A stretch of DNA of 32,504 nucleotides from Acetobacteraceae bacterium (GCA_027487385.1 JAIYDS010000029.1:1-32504), one strand, 5' to 3'. Numbered from the stretch's first letter, positions 1 to 7,074 are shown. The notes: a model not told the origin generated them from the sequence alone. Numbers and translations: made by a program.

Positions 1-82
1 CCCAGGGTCCGCCGCCATTTCCCCCACCACCGGGAGGACGCGGATTGCCCCAGGGGCTCGGTCCACCATTGTTCCAAGACAT
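1..82 (-). CDS. hflK: HflK N-terminus (FtsH modulator), cut by window edge
   Basis: Read on the minus strand from the ATG at 82-80, the frame gives MSWNNGGPSPWGNPRPPG and continues Gly/Asn/Pro/Trp-rich to the window edge, with no stop in 27 codons. A short tail starting M-x-W-N-N and rich in G, P, N and W is typical of the cytoplasmic N-terminus of HflK. HflK is the SPFH-family membrane protein that, with HflC, forms a cage around the FtsH protease. Only this tail is visible, so the transmembrane and SPFH parts are not seen. A GGAG sequence lies about 11 bases upstream of the start. Its position divergent from mrp fits the mrp / hflK-hflC-degP neighbourhood known in alphaproteobacteria. The identification rests on a low-complexity tail plus context. 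Confidence 0.7.
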   Translation of the reverse strand, partial: MSWNNGGPSPWGNPRPPGGGGNGGGPW

Positions 83-251
83 TTCTACCGAGATCTCCGC
101 TGCGGCCAGCCGCCCACCCTTGCGGGCGAAGCCTCCGGCCAATTCTGAATTCTCTTCAACATATGGTGTCTTGCGCCCCTCGGGGAGGGGTGCGCGACGG
201 CCTCTCCATGTGCATATGTGCCGCCCTGCCGGTCAAGGAAAGGTCACCAAT
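83..251. promoter_or_regulatory. Divergent hflK/mrp intergenic region
   Basis: This 169-base gap must carry the promoters for hflK (leftward) and mrp (rightward). It is the only AT-richer stretch nearby, around 140-165. I could not find a convincing -35/-10 pair. A strong Shine-Dalgarno (AAGGAAAGG, 235-243) sits 8 bases before the mrp ATG and decides that start. Confidence 0.35.
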
Positions 252-1370
252 ATGTCTGAGGCGCTCACACAGGCCATCAAAGCCGCTTTGTCCCGGGTCA
301 CCGACCCGGCCACGGGCGTGGATGTGATGAGTTCCGGCATGGTGGAGGGCATTTCCGCCCGCGACGGCATGGTCCAGTTCACCCTTGCGGTCCCGCGCGA
401 GCGAGCGCGCTCCATGGAGCCGGTGCGCGCAGCCTGCGAGAAGGCGGCGGCGGCCGTGCCAGGCGTCATCTCCGCCACGGTGGTGCTGACGGCGCATCGC
501 GAGGTGGCGGCCCCCACAGCTGCCGCGCCGGATGCCACCGCCCGCTCCACCCGCCCGCCGCCGGGCCAGGGTGCCATGCTGCTGCCGGGGGTGAAGCGCA
601 TCGTCGCCGTGGCCTCGGGCAAGGGCGGCGTCGGCAAATCCACCACCTCGGTCAACCTGGCCGTGGCGCTCGCGGCGCAGGGGCTGCGCGTGGGGCTGCT
701 GGATGCCGATATCTACGGCCCCTCCCTGCCGCAGATGCTGGGCACGCAGGAAAAGCCGCGCGCCGTGGGCCAGCGGATCATCCCGCTGCAGCGCTGGGGG
801 CTGAAGGCCATGTCCATCGGCTTCCTCGTCGAGCAGGAGACGGCGATGGTCTGGCGCGGCCCCATGGTGATGGGCGCGCTGGAGCAGATGATGGGCCAGG
901 TGGAGTGGGGCGAGCTCGACATCATGGTGGTGGACATGCCGCCGGGCACGGGCGATGCGCAGCTCACCATGTCCCAGCGGGTGCCGCTGGCCGGCGCCGT
1001 GATCGTCTCCACGCCGCAGGATGTGGCGCTGCTGGACGCAAGGCGCGGCATCAAGATGTTCGAGAAGGTGAATGTCCCGGTGATCGGGCTCATCGAGAAC
1101 ATGTCCTATTTCTGCTGCCCGGAATGCGGCCATCGCACGGAAATCTTCGGCCATGGCGGCGCGCGGCTGGAGGCCGAGCGGCTGGGGGCGGAGTTCCTTG
1201 GGGAATTGCCCCTGAAGCTCGCCATCCGGGAAATGGCCGACGCCGGCACGCCCATCGTGCTCGCCGCCCCCGACAGCCCGGAGGCCGCAACCTATCGGCG
1301 CATCGCGGCGCGCATCTGGGAGAAGGTGGAGCAGCCGGCGGCGAGCGGGCCGCGCATCGTGATGGAATGA
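252..1370 (+). CDS. mrp: Mrp/ApbC family iron-sulfur cluster carrier ATPase
   Basis: This 372-residue protein is a P-loop NTPase of the Mrp/NBP35 (ApbC) family, which binds and transfers Fe-S clusters in the cytoplasm. An N-terminal MIP18/DUF59-type domain (about 1-80) is followed by an Ala/Pro/Thr linker. The deviant Walker A GKGGVGKS begins at residue 123, then come a DADIYGPS switch (about 151-158), VVDMPPGTGD (about 226-235), and the cluster-binding CPEC (C289/C292). Length and domain order are normal for the family. The start at 252 is chosen because it has a strong Shine-Dalgarno and matches the usual N-terminus; the frame stays open upstream to 45 but would then overlap hflK. A large palindrome follows the stop. 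Confidence 0.95.
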   Translation: MSEALTQAIKAALSRVTDPATGVDVMSSGMVEGISARDGMVQFTLAVPRERARSMEPVRAACEKAAAAVPGVISATVVLTAHREVAAPTAAAPDATARSTRPPPGQGAMLLPGVKRIVAVASGKGGVGKSTTSVNLAVALAAQGLRVGLLDADIYGPSLPQMLGTQEKPRAVGQRIIPLQRWGLKAMSIGFLVEQETAMVWRGPMVMGALEQMMGQVEWGELDIMVVDMPPGTGDAQLTMSQRVPLAGAVIVSTPQDVALLDARRGIKMFEKVNVPVIGLIENMSYFCCPECGHRTEIFGHGGARLEAERLGAEFLGELPLKLAIREMADAGTPIVLAAPDSPEAATYRRIAARIWEKVEQPAASGPRIVME

Positions 1371-1382
1371 GACAAGAGAAGA

Positions 1383-1468
1383 GGGCCTCCGGCGGCTGGG
1401 GCCGAAAGGCCCCAGACCCCAATATATTCAAGGGGTCTGGGGCCCGTGGCCCCAGCCGCCGGAGGCCC
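1383..1468. repeat. Long GC-rich palindrome, copy 1 (probable bidirectional terminator)
   Basis: Outer arms of 21 bases (1383-1403 and 1448-1468) are perfect inverted repeats. An inner 13-base pair (1408-1420 and 1432-1444) is also perfect. The loop is AT-rich (AATATATTCAA). Each side can also fold locally: CTGGGGCC-GAAA-GGCCCCAG at 1396-1415 has a GNRA-type loop. The element is preceded by A-rich sequence and followed by TTTTCTT, as expected of a terminator working in both directions. The right arm contains GGAGG (1461-1465), 13 bases before the mmcQ start. Confidence 0.85.
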
Positions 1469-1478
1469 GTTTTCTTCC

Positions 1479-1847
1479 ATGACTGACGCGATCCTCAACC
1501 ATCTGCGCCGCATCTGCCTCGCTTTGCCCGAAGCGGAGGAGCGCGAGACCTGGGAGACACCCACCTTCCGCATCCGCGGAAAGATCTTCTGCATGGCGCT
1601 GCTCACGCCGCCCGCCATCTGGGTGAAGGCGCCGCGCGGCAGCCAGGAATTGCTGATCGAGGCCGCGCCGGATCGGTTCTTCCGCCCGCCCTATCTGGGC
1701 CACAAGGGTTGGGTGGGCGTGCATCTGGCCGGCCGCCCGGATTGGGCGGAGGTGGAAGCGCTGGTGCGGCGAAGCTATTCGATGATCGCGCCGCGCAAAC
1801 TCTGGGAACGGGATGGGGCCGGCGCAGGACAAGATCAACCTGGCTGA
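1479..1847 (+). CDS. MmcQ/YjbR family protein
   Basis: This 122-residue protein starts MTDAILNHLRRICLALPEA. Typical features of the MmcQ/YjbR (CyaY-like fold, DNA-binding-like) family are present: an early ALPEAEERETW stretch, 'TPTFRIRGKIFC', a 'WVKAPRGSQELLIEA' strand region, 'GHKGWVGVHL' and a C-terminal 'RRSYSMIAPRKL'. The biochemical role of the family is not established. The start is placed at 1479 because the in-frame codons upstream lie in the palindrome; the only Shine-Dalgarno-like sequence is the palindrome's own GGAGG. The last 14 residues (WERDGAGAGQDQPG) do not look like a normal C-terminus. They read through the start of a cupin remnant in another frame, which suggests a deletion altered the end. 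Confidence 0.85.
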   Translation: MTDAILNHLRRICLALPEAEERETWETPTFRIRGKIFCMALLTPPAIWVKAPRGSQELLIEAAPDRFFRPPYLGHKGWVGVHLAGRPDWAEVEALVRRSYSMIAPRKLWERDGAGAGQDQPG

Positions 1848-1896
1848 AAAACTCAGCCTGTTCCGCGAACACTGGGCGCCCCGGCAGGAGGCCTAA
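1813..1896 (+). pseudogene. Remnant of a cupin-domain protein gene (N-terminal 27 codons)
   Basis: In the +1 frame relative to mmcQ, ATG at 1813 opens a 27-codon frame ending TAA at 1894-1896. It contains DKINLAEKLSLFREHW followed by APRQEA. The DKINLAEK...F.EHW pattern is the recognisable N-terminus of small cupin proteins (mannose-6-phosphate-isomerase-like), which normally continue for another 80 or so residues with a His-containing beta barrel. Here the match stops after 'HWAPR' and a stop follows at once. The rest of the gene appears deleted, with the converging sugar-kinase stop (1893-1895) right at the break. The family call is from memory of the motif. Confidence 0.6.
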
Positions 1897-2777
1897 TCCA
1901 GCCCCATCAGCGCATCCAGCGCTGCGCTGTCCGGCATGGCCGGCGCCGCCCCGGGCTTGGTGCAGGCCAGCGCCCCCGCCGCATTGGCCCGCCGCACCGC
2001 CAGTTCCATCGGCATGCCGAGATCCAGCGCGGCCGCCAGCACGCCGCACCAGGCATCGCCCGCGCCGGTGCTGTCCACCACCTGGACCGGAAAGGCCGGC
2101 ACGCGGAACACGCCCGCATGGCTTGCCACTGTGGCGCCGCGCTCAGCCTGGGTGACGGCCACGCCGATCCCCAGGACCTCATGCAGCGCCAGCGCATCGC
2201 CCACCCGGCCGAGCTGCTGGCCGAGCCAGGCGGCCTCGGTCTCGTTCAGGATCAGCAGGTCCACCGCGCCCAGCACGGCGCGGTCCATCGCGCCGGCTGG
2301 CGCCAGGTTCAGCAGCACGCGGGCGCCGGCGGCGCGGGCGCGGAGGATGAGGCGCGCATTTTCCTCGGGCGGCACTTCCATTTGCAGCAGCAGCGTTGCG
2401 CCATGGGCGATCTCACCCACCTGGTCCGCGCGCGCCAGCCCATTTGCGCCCGGCGAGACGGCGATCTGGTTCTGCCCGGCCGCATCCACGCAGACACAGG
2501 CGAGGCCGCTGGGGGCGGCCACGCGGCGCAGCCCCGCGACATTCACGCTGGCCGCGACCAGCGCGGCGCGCAGCATGGCGCCGTTCGCATCCTCGCCCAC
2601 GCAGCCGATGAAGCGCGCATCCGCGCCATCCCGCGCGGCCGCGATGGCCTGGTTCAGCCCCTTGCCGCCCGGCAGGGGCATGCCCGCCTCGCCCAGCACC
2701 GTCTCGCCCGGGCGCGGGAGATGGCCGACGCGGAAGATCACATCAGCGATGGCGGACCCGAAGATGGTGACGGTCAT
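1893..2777 (-). CDS. PfkB family carbohydrate kinase (ribokinase-like)
   Basis: The 294-residue protein phosphorylates a sugar or nucleoside with ATP. The N-terminal substrate signature LPGGKGLNQAIAAARDGA (about 35-52) contains the GGKGxNQA typical of ribokinase. NETEA (178-182) matches the Mg-binding NxxE motif, and DSTGAGDAWCG (about 235-245) supplies the anion hole and the catalytic base D241. Length is normal (ribokinases are about 300). The start overlaps the stop of the HD-domain gene by 4 bases (2774-2777), so the two are probably translationally coupled. Ribokinase is the closest match, but the substrate cannot be fixed from sequence; an adenosine- or fructose-type kinase is possible. 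Confidence 0.9.
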   Translation of the reverse strand: MTVTIFGSAIADVIFRVGHLPRPGETVLGEAGMPLPGGKGLNQAIAAARDGADARFIGCVGEDANGAMLRAALVAASVNVAGLRRVAAPSGLACVCVDAAGQNQIAVSPGANGLARADQVGEIAHGATLLLQMEVPPEENARLILRARAAGARVLLNLAPAGAMDRAVLGAVDLLILNETEAAWLGQQLGRVGDALALHEVLGIGVAVTQAERGATVASHAGVFRVPAFPVQVVDSTGAGDAWCGVLAAALDLGMPMELAVRRANAAGALACTKPGAAPAMPDSAALDALMGLD

Positions 2778-3358
2778 GGCCGGAGCAGCCCCTCGCGCAG
2801 GGCGCGGTCATAGAGCGCTTCGATCATCGGCGCGAAGGGCGGGCCGAGGTCGATCGCCGGCTGCATGCGGACCAGGCTGCGCGCGCGGGTCAGCCCGATT
2901 TCCGCCCAGGCCGGGGCACCGCATTCCACCTGCTGGGCGAATCCCTGCAGCCGGTCGCAGCCCATGGCGAAGCGCGCCTCGGCCGTCTCCTGGGATTCGA
3001 ATTCCCGCCAAAGGCTGTGCAGCCGATCCCCGAGATCCGCCGGCAGGCTGCCGAAGATGCGGCTGGCCGCCGCTTCCTCCCGCGCCGCCTGCGTCAGCAG
3101 CCCGGCCTCGTCAAAGGCGAAGGTATCGCCGGATTCGATCTCGATCACGTCATGGATCGCGATCATGCTCAGCACGCGGGCCATGTCCGGCCGGGGCTCC
3201 ACCTCTTCGGCCAGCAGCACGGCGATGAGGGCGACGTGCCAGGCGTGTTCGCCGGCATTCTCCCGCCGGTCGCCGCTGCGCGAGGCGCGCAGGACATGCT
3301 TCAGCCGGTCGGCCAGCGCGATGAAGTCGAGAAGCGCCTGCTTCCTCTCAGGCGGCAC
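2774..3358 (-). CDS. HD-domain phosphohydrolase (YfbR/HDDC2-like 5'-nucleotidase)
   Basis: This 194-residue protein has the metal-binding residues of a short HD-domain enzyme: H38 in [12 protein letters not shown], the doublet H69-D70 in [14 protein letters not shown], and a later Asp in MGCDRLQGF. The pattern 'REN..EH.WHVAL...HD..E...GD' is that of YfbR/HDDC2 proteins, several of which remove phosphate from deoxynucleoside monophosphates. It overlaps the end of thyX by 11 bases (3348-3358) and the start of the PfkB kinase by 4, so the three genes form a tight minus-strand operon. The link to thyX makes a role in the deoxynucleotide pool likely, but this is inferred from context. Confidence 0.85.
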   Translation of the reverse strand: MPPERKQALLDFIALADRLKHVLRASRSGDRRENAGEHAWHVALIAVLLAEEVEPRPDMARVLSMIAIHDVIEIESGDTFAFDEAGLLTQAAREEAAASRIFGSLPADLGDRLHSLWREFESQETAEARFAMGCDRLQGFAQQVECGAPAWAEIGLTRARSLVRMQPAIDLGPPFAPMIEALYDRALREGLLRP

Positions 3359-4286
3359 GCCCCAGGACCTCCATGAGTTCCCGCCATTCGCGCTTGGACA
3401 GGCCGCTGGTTTCCTGCGTCACCGTCTCGCCCCCCAGCATGCGGCGCACGATGCCCAGCATCTGTGCCGACATCATCACCGCCCCCATGCGGTAATCGGC
3501 GAAGGCCTCATAGGTCAGCGGGACCCAGGCCTTCACCGTCTCCAGCATCGCCTCGGCATAGACGCGGATCTCATATTGCGCGTGGGAATCGGCGCGCAGG
3601 CTCAGGAAATGCAGCAGGTTGTGCAGATCCGTCTTCCAATACCACTGGGTGTAGGTGTTGAGCGTGAGGTTCATCCGCGCCAATTCGCGCGCCAGGCCGG
3701 TGCGGCCGCGCTCGATGGGTTCGCCCGCCTCATCCTCGTTCAGCATCCAGGCGTAGTGGTCGTAATTGCGCGTCGCGTCCTCGCGCAGCATGTCGAGGAC
3801 GAGGGCCGCATCCTCGCCCTCCAGCACATCGCCGCGGCCCTGGCGGTTGCTGCTGGATTGCGCGGCCAACTGCTCGGGCGCGGGGATGTAGAATTCGCGG
3901 TCCATCACGGAATAGCGCGCGGAATACTCATTCACATTGGCCGTGCGGTGCCGGATCCATTGCCGCGCCACGAAGATCGGCAACTTCACATGGTACTTGA
4001 TCTCGCACATCTCGAAGGGCGTGGAGTGGCGGTGCCGCATGAGGTAGCGGATCAGGCCCCGATCCTCATTGGCCGCCTTGGTGCCGCGCCCGTAGGACAC
4101 GCGGGCCGACTGCACCACGGCGCCGTCATCGCCCATGTAATCCACCACGCGGATGAAGCCGTGATCCAGCACCGGCATGGCCTGGTAGAGCATGGCCTCC
4201 AGCGCCGGCACCGTGGCGCGGCGCGTTTCCGCCCGCGTTTCCCGCGCCTGTTCCAACTCCGCCCGCTGCTCTGCCGTCAATGCCAT
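3348..4286 (-). CDS. thyX: FAD-dependent thymidylate synthase ThyX
   Basis: ThyX makes dTMP from dUMP using methylene-tetrahydrofolate and reduced FAD, replacing ThyA. The diagnostic motif RHR-x7-S is present as R112-H113-R114 ... S122, in [14 protein letters not shown]. Other family features are '[19 protein letters not shown]' (about 52-70) and '[27 protein letters not shown]' region residues (84-110). The C-terminal half has the helical segment with '[21 protein letters not shown]'. At 312 residues it is of the longer alphaproteobacterial type. The start at 4286 has an AGAGGG Shine-Dalgarno about 8 bases upstream. It is the first gene of the thyX > HD > PfkB operon and is divergent from ssrA. 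Confidence 0.97.
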   Translation of the reverse strand: MALTAEQRAELEQARETRAETRRATVPALEAMLYQAMPVLDHGFIRVVDYMGDDGAVVQSARVSYGRGTKAANEDRGLIRYLMRHRHSTPFEMCEIKYHVKLPIFVARQWIRHRTANVNEYSARYSVMDREFYIPAPEQLAAQSSSNRQGRGDVLEGEDAALVLDMLREDATRNYDHYAWMLNEDEAGEPIERGRTGLARELARMNLTLNTYTQWYWKTDLHNLLHFLSLRADSHAQYEIRVYAEAMLETVKAWVPLTYEAFADYRMGAVMMSAQMLGIVRRMLGGETVTQETSGLSKREWRELMEVLGRAA

Positions 4287-4390
4287 TTGCGCAACCCTCT
4301 GATGCGGGATGACTTAGCCGAGGCCCTCGTATTGGGGAACCGGGCGCGCTATATGTGAGGGGTCGCGGGTGGTTCGCCGCCCCCGTCTAT
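4287..4390 (+). promoter_or_regulatory. thyX/ssrA divergent spacer with a possible ssrA -10 box
   Basis: The spacer separates thyX from the mature acceptor piece of ssrA. TATATG at 4350-4355 is a reasonable -10 box for a rightward transcript starting near 4362, but no good -35 lies at the expected distance. The call is tentative. Confidence 0.25.
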
Positions 4391-4453
4391 GGCGATAAAC
4401 GCAGCGTGGCATAAACGTTACGGACCCGGGGGCAGTGCCCGGCGTCTCCACCA

Positions 4454-4552
4454 TTTTTCGCTGCGTGCGAAAAATCCCCCGGAGGGGACTGACCTCCGGC
4501 CCGGATTTCGATCACGCAGAGCCGCCCCCTTTTGTCAGGGCGCGCCGAATGT
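4454..4552 (+). other. Intervening segment of permuted ssrA (removed on maturation)
   Basis: This segment lies between the acceptor CCA and the 5' end of the coding piece. It begins with a 9-pair hairpin ATTTTTCGC (4453-4461) / GCGAAAAAT (4467-4475), whose first base is the A of CCA. A second hairpin, CCGGAGG (4479-4485) / CCTCCGG (4493-4499), follows. In permuted tmRNA precursors this loop is cut out to give two chains; the hairpin touching CCA is a plausible processing signal. Confidence 0.75.
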
Positions 4553-4636
4553 GGGGACGAAACAGGCTCGACGTGCGTGGTAAAGACGCTGCTTTTGCCC
4601 GGCATTGTACCGCCGTTATCGGGCTAAATCACAAGT

Positions 4637-4678
4637 GCCAATGACAATGTCCGCGAGGACATGGCGCTCGCTGCCTAG
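4637..4678 (+). other. tmRNA tag reading frame (ANDNVREDMALAA)
   Basis: Codons from GCC at 4637 read A-N-D-N-V-R-E-D-M-A-L-A-A and stop at TAG (4676-4678). The first half A-N-D-N-x and the C-terminal hydrophobic A-L-A-A are the usual SspB-binding and ClpX-binding ends of ssrA tags. In use, the tag is preceded by the alanine charged on the tmRNA itself. Confidence 0.95.
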
Positions 4679-4788
4679 GAATAGGTAAGCGCGGTTCGGG
4701 GGGCACCGGGCAACAGAAGCCCCCCACGTTTTGCTGCGCAAAAAGCTGCTTTTCTGATGCCCTCAAACGCCGGGCGCGCGCTTGGCTT

Positions 4789-4827
4789 CGCAAAGCTGAT
4801 GCTTTGCGCCGGGCCTATTCGGCCCGG
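4789..4827. repeat. Two back-to-back hairpins between ssrA and sspB
   Basis: CGCAAAGC (4789-4796) pairs with GCTTTGCG (4801-4808) across a TGAT loop. CCGGGCC (4809-4815) pairs directly after it with GGCCCGG (4821-4827) across TATTC. No T-run follows, so this is not a standard terminator. It may be part of the ssrA 3' trailer or a small palindromic repeat. Confidence 0.55.
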
Positions 4828-4950
4828 ATTCCGGAAGGGCGGCCCTGCTTCTTCGCGAGCGGCATCCGCTTGCCCACCATCACCAAGCCGACGCCCTTCC
4901 TTCCCCAAACCGTCTTCCGCCGATATGTTGCCCCCCACAGGCAGGTCTTG

Positions 4951-5442
4951 ATGAGCAACACACCCCCCGAAAGCCTTCTCCCCTATGACAGTTGGGCCGC
5001 CCGCGCCTTGCGCGGCGTCGCGGTGGACGCGCTGGAATTCGCCGCCCGCAATGGCTTGCCGGGCGAGCATCATTTCTACATCTCCTTCCGCACCGACCAC
5101 CCGGGCACCAACATCCCGGGCCATCTCAAGGCGCGCTACCCGAGCGAGATGACCATCGTCCTGCAGCACCGCTTCTGGGACCTGGCGGTGGATCGCGCGG
5201 CGCAGCGCTTCTCCGTCGGGCTGTCCTTCTCCGGCGTGCCCTCGATGCTCTCCATCCCCTTCGGGGCGCTGACCGCCTTCCAGGACCCCCAGGCCAATTT
5301 CGGCCTGCGCTTCGAGCCGGACACGGCGACGGAGCCCACGCCCGCCGCACCCGCGCCGGAGCCTCCGCCCGCGGTCGCCCCGCCCGCCGCCGAAACCCCG
5401 CAGGTGGTCAGCCTCGACGCCTTCCGCCGCAAGCGCGACTGA
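4951..5442 (+). CDS. sspB: SspB ClpXP adaptor (alphaproteobacterial type)
   Basis: SspB tethers ssrA-tagged proteins to the ClpXP protease. The 163-residue protein has the alpha-type SspB core: LPYDSWAARALRGVAVDALEF (about 10-30), GLPGEHHFYISFRTDHPG (about 35-52), PSEMTIVLQHRFWDL (64-78) and FSVGLSFSGVPSMLSIPF (87-104). A disordered Pro/Ala linker (about 125-150) leads to VVSLDAFRRKRD at the C-terminus, which matches the ClpX-binding (XB) tail. The start at 4951 fits known N-termini; the frame is open upstream to 4804, but that part runs through hairpins. It lies directly after ssrA, whose tag it is expected to bind, so RNA and adaptor are genetically linked. A partial palindrome follows the stop. 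Confidence 0.93.
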   Translation: MSNTPPESLLPYDSWAARALRGVAVDALEFAARNGLPGEHHFYISFRTDHPGTNIPGHLKARYPSEMTIVLQHRFWDLAVDRAAQRFSVGLSFSGVPSMLSIPFGALTAFQDPQANFGLRFEPDTATEPTPAAPAPEPPPAVAPPAAETPQVVSLDAFRRKRD

Positions 5443-5470
5443 GAATGAAGTTGTGACCTGAAGAAAAGGG

Positions 5471-5503
5471 GGCTGGGGCACCGGCCCCAGCCGCCGGAGG
5501 CCC
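5471..5503. repeat. Partial copy of the GC-rich palindrome (probable terminator)
   Basis: Bases 5483-5503 are identical to the 21-base right arm of the copy at 1448-1468. The left side is reduced to GGCTGGGGC (5471-5479), which pairs with GCCCCAGCC (5484-5492) across a 4-base loop. An A-rich run precedes it and TTCTTTTTCTT follows. It lies between the converging sspB and beta-lactamase-like genes, where a terminator is expected. Confidence 0.75.
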
Positions 5504-5526
5504 TGTTCTTTTTCTTGGCCCGCTCC

Positions 5527-7074
5527 TCAGCCGCGCGTGAAAACCAACCCCCGCGCCCGGCTCGCATTCACCGTCAGGCTCTGTCCGTCCTCCGCCAGCA
5601 CCGCATCCGCCCAGCCCTCGTAGAGCGCCGAGGGCATGGCGATGCGAAGATGCCGCGGCCCCAACGCCGTGATCGGCCAGGGCCCGCCACGGCGCACCGG
5701 CCCCGAAGCCTGGACGGCCCCGCTTTCGATCCGCCACTCCGCCGCCAGTTCCGCACAATGCCAGGTGCCGTCCAGCGCTGGCAGCGCCACCGGTTGTGCC
5801 GCGCGGAAGCGGGCACGGTGCCCGGCATCGAACTCCACCTCCATCACGCCATCCCGCGGGGGGGCGGCCCGGAAGGGGAAGGCGCCGCGTCGCGCCGCCA
5901 TGCGGCCATCCTCCGTCGGCACCAAGGCGAAGGGCACGCCATGCATGCGCGCCGTGCCATCGGCAGCGATGTCGAGCGAGAGCCCCTCCGCCTCGCTCAG
6001 CCAGCTCCCCGTCATCGGGCTGTGGTCGAAGGGGGCAGGGGCCGGGCGCAGCGCGGCATCGCCATCCAGCGCCGCCTCCAGCACCTGGAGCGCCATGTGG
6101 TGCGGGTCGAGCCGCGCATTGTTGGCAATGACGATCACCGTCAGCCGCTTTTCCGGGATGCGCAGGAAAGCGGTCTTGTAGCCGGGCCAGAGCCCGCCAT
6201 GGCTGACCAGCCGGAAGCCGCGCCAATCCTCGACTTCCAGCCCCAGGGCATAGCGGTTCATCGCGCCGCCGGTGAAGGGCGTGGTCTGCACCAGCGCTGC
6301 CTCCAGCCCGCCGCCCAGGCCGCCCACCGAAAGGCATCGCGCCCAGAGCGCCAGATCCTCGATGCCTGAGACCATGCCGCCCTCGCCGCCCAGCGGGAAG
6401 CCATGGGGGGCCCGAACGTAGCCTCCCTGCGCTGCGGGCAAGTAGCCGGTGGCGAGACCCGGCACCGGGCGGCCGAGATCTGGCGTGTGGCGCGTCCGCG
6501 TCATGCCCAGCGGCTGGAAGATGCGGGCCTCCAGGAATTCGGCGAGGGATTGGCCGGAGACGCGCTCCACCACACGGCCCAGCAGCCGGAAGCCGCTGTT
6601 GGAATACAGAAAGCGCGAGCCGGGGGCGAAGTTCAGCGTGGTCTGCCGGGCGATGGCGGCGTCCAGCTCCGCCTCCGTCACGGGCGTGGCGAGGTCCGCC
6701 CCGCCGAGGCGCAGCAGCTCCAGCATGTCCCGCAGCCCGGATGAGTTGCGCATCAGGTGATCGAGCGTGATGCTGGCCAGCGCCTCGGGCAGCTCGGGCA
6801 GGTGCAGGCGCACCGGGTCCTGCGGGGTGAGCAGCCCGTCCTGCGCCAGCAGCAGGATGGCGGCGCAGGTGAATTGCTTGGAGACGGAGGCGATGCGGAA
6901 GGTGGTGGTGACGCCCAGCGGCACATGCAGCTCGACGGAAGCGAGGCCGACCGAGCGGCGCAGCAGCAACGCGCCATCCCGCGCCACGCCCACAGCCGCG
7001 CCCGGCTGCTCGGCCAAGGGCGCGAGCATGAGGCCGACCCGGCGTTCCAGCCGCAGCAAATCCAAATCCCGCAT
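5527..7074 (-). CDS. Serine hydrolase, beta-lactamase/DD-peptidase (S12) family
   Basis: This 515-residue protein belongs to the class C beta-lactamase / penicillin-binding-protein-like family. The catalytic SxxK is S63-V-S-K66 (in FRIASVSKQFTC), the second motif Y-x-N is Y157-S-N159, and the third (KTG-equivalent) is H292-G-G294. After the catalytic domain (about 15-345) a C-terminal beta-rich domain (about 360-515) resembles the lipocalin-like extensions of DD-aminopeptidases. No signal peptide is visible: the N-terminus MRDLDLLRLERRVG is charged. It may act on D-amino-acid peptides or esters; nothing points to antibiotic resistance. The frame stays open far upstream (to 8853), but that part is antisense to other genes. 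It starts only 54 bases from the divergent acyltransferase gene. Confidence 0.88.
   Translation of the reverse strand: MRDLDLLRLERRVGLMLAPLAEQPGAAVGVARDGALLLRRSVGLASVELHVPLGVTTTFRIASVSKQFTCAAILLLAQDGLLTPQDPVRLHLPELPEALASITLDHLMRNSSGLRDMLELLRLGGADLATPVTEAELDAAIARQTTLNFAPGSRFLYSNSGFRLLGRVVERVSGQSLAEFLEARIFQPLGMTRTRHTPDLGRPVPGLATGYLPAAQGGYVRAPHGFPLGGEGGMVSGIEDLALWARCLSVGGLGGGLEAALVQTTPFTGGAMNRYALGLEVEDWRGFRLVSHGGLWPGYKTAFLRIPEKRLTVIVIANNARLDPHHMALQVLEAALDGDAALRPAPAPFDHSPMTGSWLSEAEGLSLDIAADGTARMHGVPFALVPTEDGRMAARRGAFPFRAAPPRDGVMEVEFDAGHRARFRAAQPVALPALDGTWHCAELAAEWRIESGAVQASGPVRRGGPWPITALGPRHLRIAMPSALYEGWADAVLAEDGQSLTVNASRARGLVFTRG

Larger units (their letters stand above)
4391..4735 (+). ncRNA. 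ssrA: Circularly permuted two-piece tmRNA
   Basis: tmRNA rescues stalled ribosomes and adds a degradation tag. Here the 3' (acceptor) piece comes first and ends GGCGTCTCCACCA, with CCA at 4451-4453. The 5' (coding) piece starts at about 4553. The acceptor stem is GGGGACG (4553-4559) with CGTCTCC (4443-4449): 7 pairs including the G3-U70 wobble that marks alanine acceptors. The T arm is canonical: CCGGG (4426-4430), 7-base loop GGCAGTG, CCCGG (4438-4442). P2 forms between GCAGCGT (4401-4407) and ACGCTGC (4586-4592), joining the two pieces. A D-domain-like AACAGGCTCGACG follows the 5' stem. The tag frame is at 4637-4678. Downstream GGGGGGC...GCCCCCC (about 4702-4727) is a pseudoknot-type stem. 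Both outer ends are approximate; transcript processing is inferred from the permuted layout. Confidence 0.95.

Noticed and set aside
45..251. In-frame N-terminal extension of mrp by 69 codons
   Set aside because: It would overlap hflK and contains no family sequence; a strong Shine-Dalgarno precedes the ATG at 252.
4387..4644. Short open frames on both strands within 4387-4644
   Set aside because: They cover the tmRNA gene. The RNA structure and tag frame explain the sequence, and the peptides have no features.
5527..7074. Antibiotic-resistance beta-lactamase
   Set aside because: The motifs only show membership in the S12 serine hydrolase group. No signal peptide was seen, and the extra C-terminal domain points to a peptidase or esterase.
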